In this document: positions 42,667-51,900 of the stretch, one piece after another
Layout of the letters: each line of letters opens with the position of its first letter
How positions within the stretch are numbered: position 1 is the stretch's first letter
Assembly (NCBI RefSeq): GCF_019704555.1
Contig: NZ_AP024745.1
Coordinates: 9,888,001-9,952,000, forward strand
Direction of reading: 5' to 3'
From: Actinoplanes sp. L3-i22
Lineage (GTDB): Bacteria; Actinomycetota; Actinomycetes; Mycobacteriales; Micromonosporaceae
Length of the DNA: 64,000 bases
Notes under the pieces: generated by a model
What the model was told of the DNA's origin: nothing
Databases searched by the model: none
What the model saw: the letters and a program-made list of their open reading frames with translations, nothing else
Translations under genes and position numbers: made by a program

Positions 42667-43695
42667 TCAGGCCGGGTCACGGGGCCGCCCGAGGCACCTA
42701 GGATCGATTTCGGTCACCTTCCGTATCGGTGCGATCCACTCCAGTACGGTTTCCTCCACCGGCCAGCCGCGGACCGCCACGGCGCTCTCCGGCGGACGCA
42801 CCGGCTCGGGGCAGAGAGTCTTCGACCGTACCTCTCCGTTGGGGACGAAGGTAACCTCCCCGGTCGCCTGAAGCATGGTCGTCGACGTGTCGTCGACCGC
42901 GATCATCTGTCCCACGATCACCTCCTGGACGGGCCCGGTCGGCGGGCCGACCTCGATGGCGGTGCCGGGCAGCACCGGCGCGCGCAGGAAGACCACGCCG
43001 ACCACGATCGGCAGGGCCAGCGCGGCCGCGGTCGCCGGCCAGTGCGTGACCAGCCGCGCCCAGCTCACCGGGACCGGCCCGGTGAGCAGCGGCCCGAGCA
43101 GCGGCGGCACGGCGAGCAGGATCGCCGTGCTGTACTCCCCGCCGTGGACCGCGGCGACCACGCCCGGCCAGACGAAGATCCAGGTGAGCGCGCCGATCAG
43201 GGTCGGCACCCACAGCGTGATCCAGTTCATCACCCACGGGCCGGCGCGCAGCCGCTGCACGGCGGTGAGGCCGAGCACCGCGACGACCAGCATCTGCAGG
43301 GTCGGCAGCAGACGCAGCTGCCAGGTGAAGCCGGCGATCAGGATGGCGATCAGCACCACCCAGTCCGGCATCCGCAGCGCGGCGACCGCGATCGGCGAGC
43401 GCCCGGCGTCGCCCGGCTTGCTCACCAGCAGGATGCCGCCGAGCACCCGCAGGGTGAGGATCACCGCCGGGATCGCCCAGCTCAGGGTGATGAAGAGCGC
43501 GCTGATCATGCCGAGCGGGTTGATGTACTGGACCAGCAGCAGCATGGTCGGCAGGTCCTGCCGGCTCAGATACCACAGTCGCAGCACGAGCAGCATCAGC
43601 GGGAACGCCGGCAGGACGGTGAACAGCCAGTTCAGCTGCGCGCGCCGGCGCCGCGGCGCGATCACCGGCCCCTTCGAGAAGATGTCGCTGCTCAT
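42667..43695 (-). CDS. Polytopic membrane protein between a binding protein and PP2C
   Basis: A 342-residue protein with six or seven hydrophobic segments between about 22 and 250 (LNWLFTVLPAFPLMLLVLRL, MISALFITLSWAIPAVILTL, LPIVVGVVFLRAPVLPG). A soluble C-terminal domain of about 90 residues follows (VQEVIVGQMIAVDD, EVTFVPNGEVRSKTLC). No family recognised. It overlaps the upstream binding-protein gene by 4 bp (ATGA), so the two are made together, and a physical complex is likely. It is not an ABC permease: no EAA loop is visible and no ATPase gene is near. Confidence 0.75.
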   Translation of the reverse strand: MSSDIFSKGPVIAPRRRRAQLNWLFTVLPAFPLMLLVLRLWYLSRQDLPTMLLLVQYINPLGMISALFITLSWAIPAVILTLRVLGGILLVSKPGDAGRSPIAVAALRMPDWVVLIAILIAGFTWQLRLLPTLQMLVVAVLGLTAVQRLRAGPWVMNWITLWVPTLIGALTWIFVWPGVVAAVHGGEYSTAILLAVPPLLGPLLTGPVPVSWARLVTHWPATAAALALPIVVGVVFLRAPVLPGTAIEVGPPTGPVQEVIVGQMIAVDDTSTTMLQATGEVTFVPNGEVRSKTLCPEPVRPPESAVAVRGWPVEETVLEWIAPIRKVTEIDPRCLGRPRDPA

Positions 43696-44903
43696 GGCAA
43701 CTGGTCCTCCCACGGCAGCTCACGCACGTCCGGCCGGGTCGCCCGGGGCTGTTCGGCGACCGCTATCGGGGTGTTCCCGTTCTCCGCCGCCTCGACCTGC
43801 AGGTTCGCCTCGTAGGCCTTTTCCCAGCGGTCGTCGCGCGGGTCGGCATAGGACCGATACAGAGTGAGGTCGACCAATTTCTGCAAAGCCGGATTGTCGC
43901 CGACATTGACGCCCCACGCCTCGGTCGCATCCAGGCCGAGGTCCCAGTGGTCATATTTTTTCGGGAATTTCGCCTTCCATCCCGCCAGAATCGCCGCGTC
44001 GGTGGAGACCGCGTCGACGTCACCGTCGTCGAGAAGCGCGAAGCACTCGCGGACCCGGTTCTTCGAGACCACGATCGCGCCCGCCTCCTTGGGCGCGGTG
44101 AGACTGGTCGCGGTGGAGAGGCTGCAGACCTTCTGACCCGCGAAGTCGTCGAGGGAGGCGACCGGCTTGTGCCCGGCGAGCGTCATCACCGACTGCTCGG
44201 TGTAGAGGTAGGGCTGGGAGAAGTGCACGCCCTCGGCGATGCGTTTCGGCGTGATGCTGTAGCTGGCTATCACCATCTTGACCGGCACCCGTTTGCCGTC
44301 CGGATCGGTCGCCTGCATCCGCGCCCGGTCCTCCGACTCCATCCCGTAGAACCGCACCTGATCCCGCCGGAACCCGAGATCCTCCGCGATCATGTACGCG
44401 ATGTCGATGTCGAACCCGGCCCAGATCTTCGTCTTCGGGTCGTAGTACGCCGTCCCGTACTGATCGTCCTTCACCCCGACGTCCAGCACCGGCCACCCGT
44501 CCACCCCGGCCTGCGCGCGCAGGTCGGCGATCGACGGCGGCCCACCCACCAGCAGCCGCACCAGGGTCAGCCCGATCGCCAGCACCAGCGCCAGCCCGAG
44601 CCCGGCCAGCCGCAGCGCCGCCAGGTTGAACCGGTCCGGCCGGTCCGGCAGCACCTCCGGCCCGGGCAGCGTCTCCGGCTCGGCGGGCAGCGGCAGCCGC
44701 CCCTCGTCCACCGCCTCCTGCACGGCGATGTCCCGCGCGGCGATGTCCTCCAGGGTCCGCTTGCGCAGCTTCCACACCCGGCGCAGCTGCGGCGGGATCC
44801 CGGCGGTGAAGTCGCCCTTCAGCCCCCGCGGAGCGGCCGGCGGAGAAGGGGGCGGCGCAGGAGAAACCGGCCCGGCAGCGGTTCCGTCCACAGGCTCACT
44901 CAT
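43692..44903 (-). CDS. Membrane-tethered glutamate-type substrate-binding protein
   Basis: A 403-residue protein. The N-terminal 85 residues are cytoplasmic (Pro-rich, then the charged helix RVWKLRKRTLEDIAARDIAVQ). One membrane helix follows at about 87-108 (LAALRLAGLGLALVLAIGL). The rest is a family 3 solute-binding domain: GFDIDIAYMIAEDLGF, MVIASYSITPKRIAEGVHFSQPYL, VCSLSTATSLTAPKE, and VDAVSTDAAIL. There is no lipobox, unlike normal ABC binding proteins, so it is a fixed sensor rather than a transport protein. Amino acid (glutamate/aspartate) ligand is inferred from family 3. Start has GGGGAGG upstream. Confidence 0.85.
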   Translation of the reverse strand: MSEPVDGTAAGPVSPAPPPSPPAAPRGLKGDFTAGIPPQLRRVWKLRKRTLEDIAARDIAVQEAVDEGRLPLPAEPETLPGPEVLPDRPDRFNLAALRLAGLGLALVLAIGLTLVRLLVGGPPSIADLRAQAGVDGWPVLDVGVKDDQYGTAYYDPKTKIWAGFDIDIAYMIAEDLGFRRDQVRFYGMESEDRARMQATDPDGKRVPVKMVIASYSITPKRIAEGVHFSQPYLYTEQSVMTLAGHKPVASLDDFAGQKVCSLSTATSLTAPKEAGAIVVSKNRVRECFALLDDGDVDAVSTDAAILAGWKAKFPKKYDHWDLGLDATEAWGVNVGDNPALQKLVDLTLYRSYADPRDDRWEKAYEANLQVEAAENGNTPIAVAEQPRATRPDVRELPWEDQLP

Positions 44904-44948
44904 CGGCCCTCCCCAGTGTTCCGATCGGGCCATCGTGCACCATCCCGG

Positions 44949-45377
44949 TCACGGCACGGGATCCCCGGTCCCGAGCGGCACCCGCGGACCACACCGGACG
45001 AGACGCCCCGCGGTCAGCCGCAGCCCCTTGCCGAGCCCGTACCGGTTGATCGCCTCCAGCGCGTAAGCGCTGCATGTCGGCCGGTAGCGGCACCGCGTCG
45101 GCAGCCGGGGCGAGACCTTGCGGTACCCCCGGATCGCCGCGGTCACCGCCCGTTTCGCGGGTCGCTCGGTCGAGCGATGCCCGAGCAGCGCGACCACGGT
45201 CAGCAGCGAGCTCAACCGGAACAGATCGCATCCGGGAACATCGCAGTCACACAGATCACAATCCGGCAGATCACAGCCCGGATTGCAATCGCAGTTGTTG
45301 TACCAGGGCTCCTTCTTCTGCTCCGGATCCTCCGGCACCTGCTCGAACAAATCCCCCGGCACATCGGTCACCGGCAC
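44949..45377 (-). CDS. yidD: YidD membrane-insertion factor with a cysteine-rich N-terminal extension
   Basis: A 142-residue protein. The C-terminal 80 residues are YidD: AIRGYRKVSPRLPTRCRYRPTCSAYALEAINRYG, which helps YidC insert membrane proteins. YidD is normally 70-90 residues. The extra N-terminus carries seven cysteines at about 29, 31, 35, 40, 43, 45 and 50, in a Cys-Asp-rich pattern, and its DNA is lower in GC than the rest of the gene. A metal-binding or redox role is possible. It is 45 bp upstream of the binding-protein gene on the same strand. Confidence 0.88.
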   Translation of the reverse strand: MPVTDVPGDLFEQVPEDPEQKKEPWYNNCDCNPGCDLPDCDLCDCDVPGCDLFRLSSLLTVVALLGHRSTERPAKRAVTAAIRGYRKVSPRLPTRCRYRPTCSAYALEAINRYGLGKGLRLTAGRLVRCGPRVPLGTGDPVP

Positions 45378-45505
45378 ATAGTGCCGGACCAGCTCAACCC
45401 GGGCTCTCCCCCGAAAAGATCAAATCCCCGAACAGATCACATTCAAAGGATTCATTGCCTATGCTGCGGCCGATAACTGATCGTCGCTCCCGCGGGGACC
45501 CTTCC

Positions 45506-45544
45506 GGGCCTCGCAGGGCGCGGGGCGCCCAGAACGCGAGGCCC
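45506..45544 (-). terminator. Large stem-loop after treZ
   Basis: GGGCCTCGC and GCGAGGCCC (9-base arms) enclose a second inner stem (GGGCGC/GCGCCC). It lies 45 bp after the treZ stop codon on the minus strand. No T-run. Confidence 0.65.
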
Positions 45545-45588
45545 TCCAGGGCGACGTCCGCGGGTGGTTGCGGTCAGAACAAAACCCC

Positions 45589-47322
45589 TCAGCGGGAGGT
45601 CCGCACCACGACCGCGCTCTCCGGCGGCAGCAGCACCCGGTCCCGTTCGAGCACGACGCCCTCCGCCGTGGCCAGCAGCACCGCCGACGGCACCGCCCGC
45701 AGGCTCACCGTCTGCGGCGTCCCGGCCAGGTTGGCGGCGACCGCGTGCCGCCCCCGCCGGATGACCACGAACTGGTCGCCGTGCCAGACCTCGACCTGGG
45801 ACAGCCACGGATCGGTCAGGTCGGGCACCTCGCGGCGCAGCCGGATCAGCTTCCGGTACAGCGCGAACATCTCCGCGTGCCCCGGCTTGCCCAGCTCCGA
45901 CCAGTCCAGCTTGGAGCGCTCGAAGGTGGCCGGGTCCTGCGGGTCGGGCACGTCGGCCTCGGCCCAGCCGTGCCGGGAGAACTCGCGCCGGCGGCCGGTC
46001 TGCACCGCCGCGGCCAGCTCCGGCTCGGGGTGGCTGGTGAAGAACTGCCACGGGCTGGTGGCCGCCCACTCCTCGCCCATGAACAGCATCGGCGTGAACG
46101 GCGAGGTGAGCAGCAGCGTCGCGCCGACCCGGAGCAGGCCGGGCGACAGGCTGGCGGTGAGCCGGTCGCCGACCGCCCGGTTGCCGATCTGGTCATGGTT
46201 CTGCAGGAACGCGACGAACCGGTGGCCGGCGGTGCGCTGCCGGTCGACCGGCCGGCCGTGCCGGCGCCCGCGGAACGACGACCAGGTGCCGGCGTGGAAG
46301 AACGCGCCCTCCAGCACCGTCCGCAGCACGTCGAGCGAGCCGAAGTCCTCGTAGTAGCCCTGCCGCTCCCCGGTGAGCAGCGTGTGCAGGGCGTGGTGCA
46401 CGTCGTCGTCCCACTGGGCGTGCAGGCCGTAGCCACCGCCCTCGCGCGGGGTGATCAGCTTCGGATCGTTCAGGTCCGACTCGGCGATCAGCGACAGCGG
46501 CCGCCGCAGCGCGGTGGAGAGCGACTCGACCTCGACCGCGAGCTGTTCCAGCAGGTGCACCGCGCCCTCGTCGTGCAGCGCGTGCACGGCGTCCAGCCGG
46601 AGCCCGTCGACGTGGTAGTCGCGCAGCCACATCAGCACGCTGTCGGCGATGTAGCGGCGCACCTCGCCGGACTCGGGACCGTCCAGGTTGAGCGAGCTAC
46701 CCCAGGTGTTGGCGCCGGCGCTCAGGTAGGGGGCGAACATCGGCGCGTACGCCCCGGACGGGCCGAAGTGGTTGTAGACCACGTCCAGCACCACGCCGAG
46801 GCCCTTGGCGTGGGCCGCGTCGACGAAGCGCTTGAGGCCGTCGGGCCCCCCGTACGCCTCGTGCGGGGCGAACCAGCAGACCCCGTCGTAACCCCAGTTG
46901 TAGACGCCGTTGAACGCGTTGACCGGCAGCAGCTCGACCAGGTCGACACCGAGGTCGACGAGGTGGTCGAGGCGCTCGATCGCGGCGTCGAACGTGCCGG
47001 CCGGGGTGAACGTCCCGATGTGCAGCTCGTAGAGCACCGAGCCGGGCACCTGCCGCCCACTCCACGCCTGATCGGTCCAGGCGAACGCGGCCTGGTCGTA
47101 GACCCGGCTGGGCCCGTGCACGCCCTGCGGCTGCCAGGCCGACCGGGGATCCGGCACCGGGTTGTCGACGTCCGCCAGCACATAGGCGTAGTCGGTGCCG
47201 GGGCCGGCGGAGGGCACGTCGAGGTGCCACCAGCCGCCATCACCCGGCTCCATCTCGTGCTCCCGGTCCCCCAGGCGCAACGTGGGCGACTTCTCCGGCG
47301 CCCAGACTTCGAAAGTGGTCAT
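45589..47322 (-). CDS. treZ: Malto-oligosyltrehalose trehalohydrolase
   Basis: A 577-residue GH13 enzyme. An N-terminal carbohydrate-binding domain (FEVWAPEKSPTLRLGD) precedes a barrel with the catalytic aspartate in DGLRLDAVHAL, the acid/base glutamate in LIAESDLND, and FLQNHDQIGNR. It releases trehalose from maltooligosyl-trehalose. The ATG overlaps the treY stop (ATGA). An in-frame start 96 bp upstream was rejected for that reason. Last gene of glgX-treY-treZ. Confidence 0.96.
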   Translation of the reverse strand: MTTFEVWAPEKSPTLRLGDREHEMEPGDGGWWHLDVPSAGPGTDYAYVLADVDNPVPDPRSAWQPQGVHGPSRVYDQAAFAWTDQAWSGRQVPGSVLYELHIGTFTPAGTFDAAIERLDHLVDLGVDLVELLPVNAFNGVYNWGYDGVCWFAPHEAYGGPDGLKRFVDAAHAKGLGVVLDVVYNHFGPSGAYAPMFAPYLSAGANTWGSSLNLDGPESGEVRRYIADSVLMWLRDYHVDGLRLDAVHALHDEGAVHLLEQLAVEVESLSTALRRPLSLIAESDLNDPKLITPREGGGYGLHAQWDDDVHHALHTLLTGERQGYYEDFGSLDVLRTVLEGAFFHAGTWSSFRGRRHGRPVDRQRTAGHRFVAFLQNHDQIGNRAVGDRLTASLSPGLLRVGATLLLTSPFTPMLFMGEEWAATSPWQFFTSHPEPELAAAVQTGRRREFSRHGWAEADVPDPQDPATFERSKLDWSELGKPGHAEMFALYRKLIRLRREVPDLTDPWLSQVEVWHGDQFVVIRRGRHAVAANLAGTPQTVSLRAVPSAVLLATAEGVVLERDRVLLPPESAVVVRTSR

Positions 47323-49586
47323 TCCCTCACCAAGAGAGCGACGGGATAGGTCTGCAGCAGGTCGGCGACGGCCAGACGATTTCCACCGTAGCTCGCGTTC
47401 GTGAACACTTCCGTCCAACTATGACCGTCGAGTGACAGCGTCGTGTCGTGCCATCCGCCGTGGCGTGACAATCCGACCGGGAGCCGGGTGGCGACCGCCA
47501 CCACGCCGCCCCGGTCGAACGCCAGCACGTGTTCGCCGACGCGACCCTCGGCGAAGACCGGACGGTACGACGTGAACAGCTCGGGCCGCTGGCGCAGCAG
47601 CCGCAGCACCCGGCTGACCACCAGCAGCTTGGCCGCGCCGGTGTCGTCGACCGGCGGCTGCCAGCCGTCGTCGAGGCGGGCCAGCAGCTCGCGGCGGGCG
47701 GCGAAGTCGACCGGCCGCCGGTTGTCCGGGTCGACCAGCGACCAGTCCCACAGCTCGGTGCCCTGGTAGACGTCCGGCACACCGGGCATGGCCAGCTGGA
47801 CCAGCTTCTGGCCGAGCGAGTTGGACCAGCCGGGCGGCGCGATCGAGGCGGCGAAATCGGACACCTCGCGGTGCAGTGCCGGGTCGTCGTAGAGCCGGTC
47901 GACCATCGTGCGCAGGGCGTCCTCGAAGGACCCGTCCGGGTGCTGCCAGGTGGTGGCGACACCGGCCTCACGGGCGGCCTTCACCGCGTACGCAAGCAGC
48001 CTTTCTCTTTCGATCGGCCACGCACCCACCGCGACCTGCCAGATCAGATGGGCCAGGGCGGGGTCCGGGAGCGGAGCGGCCCGGACCCAGCGGCGGACCA
48101 CCTCGGTCCAGTCGCCGGGCACCTCGGCCAGCACCGCCAGACGGGCCCGGACGTCCTCGCCGCGCTTGGTGTCGTGGGTGCTCAGCGACGTCATACTCGC
48201 CGGCCAGTCCTGCTGGCGGGTCTGCGCGCACTCGTGGAACTCGTCCGGGCTGACGCCGAACCTGGTCGGGTCGTTGCCGACCTCGTTGCGGGCCGCGAAC
48301 CGGGTCCAGCGGTAGAACGCGGTGTCCTCGACGCCCTTGGCCATCACCGCGCCGGTGAACTGCTGGAAGCGGATCGCCAGCTCGTCGGCGGGGTTGCGCA
48401 GCCGGCCCAGCAGCTGGTCGAAGACGCTGATCAGTTGCGGACGGCGGCGACCGGCCTCGGAGCGGGCCTGGGCCAGGTGGCGACCGCCGGCCGGCAGGTA
48501 GGAGCGGTAGACCGGGAAGCAGGCGGCGAGCTCGGCCAGGGCCCGCGGCGCGGCCTCGATCTCCGGGACCAGGCGGGCCAGCCGGCCCAGCTCGGCGGCG
48601 AGCATCCGGGTGGCGACGTCGTGCTTGGTGTCGTGGACCAGGTTCTGGTACGACGTCGTGCCGCCGGTCAGGTAGTGGTCGAGGGTGTCGAAGAACGGCT
48701 CCGTGCCGGGGTCCACGAACACCCCGTTGACCTCGGCCATCGCGTCGTACCCGGTGGTGCCGTCGACCGGCCAGCGCGGCAGGTGCTCGCCCGGCTCCAG
48801 GATCTTCTCGATCACCAGCCAGCTGTCCGGCGCCGCGTCCCGCAGCCGCTGCAGGTAACCCGCCGGGTCGCGGAGCCCGTCCGGGTGGTCGACCCGGATG
48901 CCGTCGGCCAGGCCCTCCCGGACCCAGCGCAGGATCTCGGCGTGCGTGGCGTCGAAGACCTCCGGGTCCTCGACCCGCAGCCCGGCCAGCTCGGTGATCG
49001 CGAAGAACCGGCGATAGTTGATCTCCGAGTCGCCGCGGGTCCAGTTGACCAGCTCGTAGTGCTGCCGGTCGTGCACCTCGCGGGCACTCCCGGAACCGGT
49101 GCCGTCGGCGATCGGGTAGCGCTTGTCGAAGTAGACCAGCTCGTCGCCCTCGACGGTCAGCTGGTCGAGCGCGTCCGGCTCGTCGGCCAGCACCGGGAGC
49201 AGCAGCCGCCCGCGGCTCCAGTCGATGTCATAGAACTTGGCGAAGTTCGACTTGTTGCCATTTTTCAGGACGTCCCACCACGTCGGGTTCGCCTTCGGCA
49301 CCGCGACCCCGGCGTGGTTGGGCACGATGTCGACGATCAGCCCGAGCCCGGCGTTCTTCAGCGCGTCACTGAGCGCGCGCAGCGCCTCCGGCCCGCCCAG
49401 CGCCGGGCTGACCTGGGTGTGGTCGACGACGTCGTACCCGTGTTGCGAGCCGGGCGCCGCGGTGAGCAGCGGTGCCGAGTAGAGGTGGCTGACGCCGAGA
49501 TCGGCCAGATAGTCGGCGAGCTCAGCGGTGGCCTTGAGAGGGAAGTCTGGGCGGACCTGGACTCGATACGTACTGCTCGGGCGCAT
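47319..49586 (-). CDS. treY: Malto-oligosyltrehalose synthase
   Basis: A 755-residue GH13 isomerase. Motifs: STYRVQVRPDFPLKATAELADYL at the start, LIVDIVPNHAGV, DGIRVDHPDGLRDP (nucleophile), VIEKILEPGEHLP (acid/base), and LSTHDTKRGEDVRARLAVL. It turns the reducing end of a maltodextrin into an alpha,alpha-1,1 link. Its start overlaps the glgX stop by one base (TGATG). Somewhat shorter than the longest homologues but with all motifs. Confidence 0.96.
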   Translation of the reverse strand: MRPSSTYRVQVRPDFPLKATAELADYLADLGVSHLYSAPLLTAAPGSQHGYDVVDHTQVSPALGGPEALRALSDALKNAGLGLIVDIVPNHAGVAVPKANPTWWDVLKNGNKSNFAKFYDIDWSRGRLLLPVLADEPDALDQLTVEGDELVYFDKRYPIADGTGSGSAREVHDRQHYELVNWTRGDSEINYRRFFAITELAGLRVEDPEVFDATHAEILRWVREGLADGIRVDHPDGLRDPAGYLQRLRDAAPDSWLVIEKILEPGEHLPRWPVDGTTGYDAMAEVNGVFVDPGTEPFFDTLDHYLTGGTTSYQNLVHDTKHDVATRMLAAELGRLARLVPEIEAAPRALAELAACFPVYRSYLPAGGRHLAQARSEAGRRRPQLISVFDQLLGRLRNPADELAIRFQQFTGAVMAKGVEDTAFYRWTRFAARNEVGNDPTRFGVSPDEFHECAQTRQQDWPASMTSLSTHDTKRGEDVRARLAVLAEVPGDWTEVVRRWVRAAPLPDPALAHLIWQVAVGAWPIERERLLAYAVKAAREAGVATTWQHPDGSFEDALRTMVDRLYDDPALHREVSDFAASIAPPGWSNSLGQKLVQLAMPGVPDVYQGTELWDWSLVDPDNRRPVDFAARRELLARLDDGWQPPVDDTGAAKLLVVSRVLRLLRQRPELFTSYRPVFAEGRVGEHVLAFDRGGVVAVATRLPVGLSRHGGWHDTTLSLDGHSWTEVFTNASYGGNRLAVADLLQTYPVALLVRE

Positions 49587-51697
49587 CACACCGTCCTGTC
49601 GAGCACGATGAGGGAACGGTCCGGCACCCAGAGCTTGTGGCCGGCCTCCACGACCGACGGGCGCTCCGGGGACGGCTCGGCGGTTTCGATGACCTTCTCC
49701 CACTTCTCCCCGTACTCCGCGGGAGGCGTGGCGAACTCGATGGGCGCGTCGTGCGCGTTGAAGAAGAGCAGGAACGAGCTGTCCACGTGGCGCTGGCCGT
49801 ACTGCCCGCGCTCGCGGATGCCCTCGCCGTTGACGAACAGCGCGACCGCCCGGCCGAAGTCGTTGCCCCAGTCGTCGCCGGCCATCTGCCGGCCGTCCGG
49901 GGTGAACCACTCCAGGTCGGGCAGCGGGTCGCCGCCGCCGCGCGCGGTCACCGGCAGCCCGGTGAAGAACCGGCGGCGCTGGAACACCTGGTGCCGGTGC
50001 CGGAACGCGGTCAGCTTGCGGGTGAAGTCGAGCAGCTGCTCGTCGGCGTTCTCCCAGTCGATCCAGCTGATCTCGTCGTCCTGGCAGTACGCGTTGTTGT
50101 TGCCCTGCTGGGTGCGGCCCAGCTCGTCGCCGTGCGAGATCATCGGCACGCCCTGGCTGAGCAGCAGCGTGGCCAGGAAGTTGCGGCGCTGCTTGGCCCG
50201 CAGCTCGAGCACCTTCGGGTCCTCGGTGGGGCCCTCGATGCCGCAGTTCCAGGACCGGTTGTGGCTCTCGCCGTCCCGGTTCTCCTCACCGTTCGCGTCG
50301 TTGTGCTTGTCGTTGTAGCTGACCAGGTCGTTGAGCGTGAACCCGTCGTGCGCGGTGACGAAGTTGATCGAGTGGAACGGCTTGCGGCCGTCGTCCTGGT
50401 AGAGGTCGGCGGAGCCGGTGATCCGGCTGGCGAACTCGGCCAGGGTGGCCGGCTCGCCGCGCCAGAAGTCCCGGACGATGTCCCGGTACTTCCCGTTCCA
50501 CTCGGTCCAGTTCGGCGGGAAGTTGCCGACCTGGTAGCCGCCGGGGCCGACGTCCCACGGCTCGGCGATCAGCTTCACCTGGCCGACGACCGGGTCCTGC
50601 TGGACCACCTCGAAGAACGTGGAGAGCCGGTCGACGTCGTAGAACTCGCGGGCCAGCGTCGACGCGAGGTCGAAGCGGAAGCCGTCCACGTGCATCTCGG
50701 TCACCCAGTACCGCAGCGAGTCCATGATCAGCTGCAGGCTCTGCGGGCTGCGGACGTTCAGGCTGTTCCCGGTGCCGGTGTAGTCCATGTAGAACTGCGG
50801 CTGGTCGTCGACGAGCCGGTAGTACGTCCGGTTGTCGATGCCCTTCAGCGACAGCGTCGGCCCGAGGTGGTTGCCCTCCGCGGTGTGGTTGTAGACCACG
50901 TCCAGGATGACCTCCATCCCGGCCGCGTGCAGCGCCTTGACCATGCCCCGGAACTCCTGGGTCTGCTGGCCGAGCGTGCCGGTCGAGGAATACCCGTGGT
51001 ACGGCGCGAAGAAGCCCAGCGTGTTGTAGCCCCAGTAGTTGCGCAGCCCCAGGTCGTGCAGCCGGTTGTCGTGCACGAACTGGTGCACCGGCATCAGCTC
51101 GACCGCGGTCACGCCGAGGCTCTTCAGGTGCTCGATGGTCGCCGGGTGCCCGATCGCCGAGTACGTCCCGCGCATGTCCCGGGGGATGTCCGGGTGCCGC
51201 TGGGTGAGCCCCTTCACGTGCGTCTCGTAGATCACCGAGTGGTGGTACGGAATGTCCGGCCGCCGGTCGTTGCCCCAGTCGAAGTACGGGTTCACCACCA
51301 CGCCCTTGGGCATGTACGGCGCCGAGTCCAGGTCCGACATCTGGTCCGGGTTGTCGAAGTCGTACGCGTACATCGAGGGGTGCCAGTCGATGTCCGAGTC
51401 GATCGCCCGCGCGTACGGGTCGAGCAGCAGCTTGTGCGGGTTGCAGCGGAGTCCACGATGTGGCTCGTACGGCCCGTAGACCCGGTAGCCGTAGCGCTGT
51501 CCCGGCTCCACCCCGGGCAGGTACGCGTGCCAGACGAAAGCGTCCTGCTCGTGCAGCAGCACCTTCCGCTCGTTGCCGGAAGCGTCGAAGAGGCAGAGCT
51601 CCACCGCCTCGGCCACCTCGGCGAAGATCGCGAAGTTGGTGCCGGTGCCGTCGTAGGTGGCTCCGAGCGGATACCGGTGACCAGGCCAGACCTGCAT
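49586..51697 (-). CDS. glgX: Glycogen debranching enzyme GlgX/TreX
   Basis: A 703-residue isoamylase-type enzyme. A CBM48 domain (YPLGATYDGTGTNFAIF) is followed by a GH13 barrel with DVVYNHTAEGN, DGFRFDLASTLARE, LIAEPWDVGPGGYQVG and FVTAHDGFTLNDLVSY. It cuts alpha-1,6 branches to supply linear maltodextrin to TreY and TreZ. First gene of the trehalose operon, starting 203 bp from a divergent debranching-enzyme gene. Confidence 0.96.
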   Translation of the reverse strand: MQVWPGHRYPLGATYDGTGTNFAIFAEVAEAVELCLFDASGNERKVLLHEQDAFVWHAYLPGVEPGQRYGYRVYGPYEPHRGLRCNPHKLLLDPYARAIDSDIDWHPSMYAYDFDNPDQMSDLDSAPYMPKGVVVNPYFDWGNDRRPDIPYHHSVIYETHVKGLTQRHPDIPRDMRGTYSAIGHPATIEHLKSLGVTAVELMPVHQFVHDNRLHDLGLRNYWGYNTLGFFAPYHGYSSTGTLGQQTQEFRGMVKALHAAGMEVILDVVYNHTAEGNHLGPTLSLKGIDNRTYYRLVDDQPQFYMDYTGTGNSLNVRSPQSLQLIMDSLRYWVTEMHVDGFRFDLASTLAREFYDVDRLSTFFEVVQQDPVVGQVKLIAEPWDVGPGGYQVGNFPPNWTEWNGKYRDIVRDFWRGEPATLAEFASRITGSADLYQDDGRKPFHSINFVTAHDGFTLNDLVSYNDKHNDANGEENRDGESHNRSWNCGIEGPTEDPKVLELRAKQRRNFLATLLLSQGVPMISHGDELGRTQQGNNNAYCQDDEISWIDWENADEQLLDFTRKLTAFRHRHQVFQRRRFFTGLPVTARGGGDPLPDLEWFTPDGRQMAGDDWGNDFGRAVALFVNGEGIRERGQYGQRHVDSSFLLFFNAHDAPIEFATPPAEYGEKWEKVIETAEPSPERPSVVEAGHKLWVPDRSLIVLDRTV

Positions 51698-51843
51698 TTT
51701 GTGTTGCGCTCCCCTCGGCCTTCGGTCCTCACGACCGGCCCGCGGTTCATGCCCTTGGGCGGGTTGGGTTAATCCTGTCCGGCCGCGTCTTCAGCCATTC
51801 TCCCGGGAGGGGCTGATACCGTCGGCCCGACTGTCCGATTAGG

Positions 51844-51875
51844 CGCTGATTTATCCCCCTTCGGGGGTTTAGCGC
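51844..51875 (+). promoter_or_regulatory. Stem-loop in the leader of the GDE gene
   Basis: CCCCC-TTC-GGGGG followed by TTT, extended by an outer GCGCT/AGCGC stem, about 25-60 bp before the GTG at 51901. Position and form suggest a transcript-leader element or attenuator. A weaker alternative is a terminator for read-through from upstream. Confidence 0.45.
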
Positions 51876-51900
51876 GTCCGAAACCGAGCATAGGGGGGAC

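Noticed and set aside
39817..43815. A 1,332-codon open frame on the plus strand
   Set aside because: It lies opposite the well-supported GGDEF-EAL, PP2C and membrane-protein genes. Its translation is Arg/Gln/Pro/His-rich with no domain pattern, the usual shadow of high-GC genes.
41863..44903. An amino-acid ABC transporter operon
   Set aside because: The binding protein has no lipobox, the membrane protein lacks a permease EAA loop, and no ATPase gene is adjacent.
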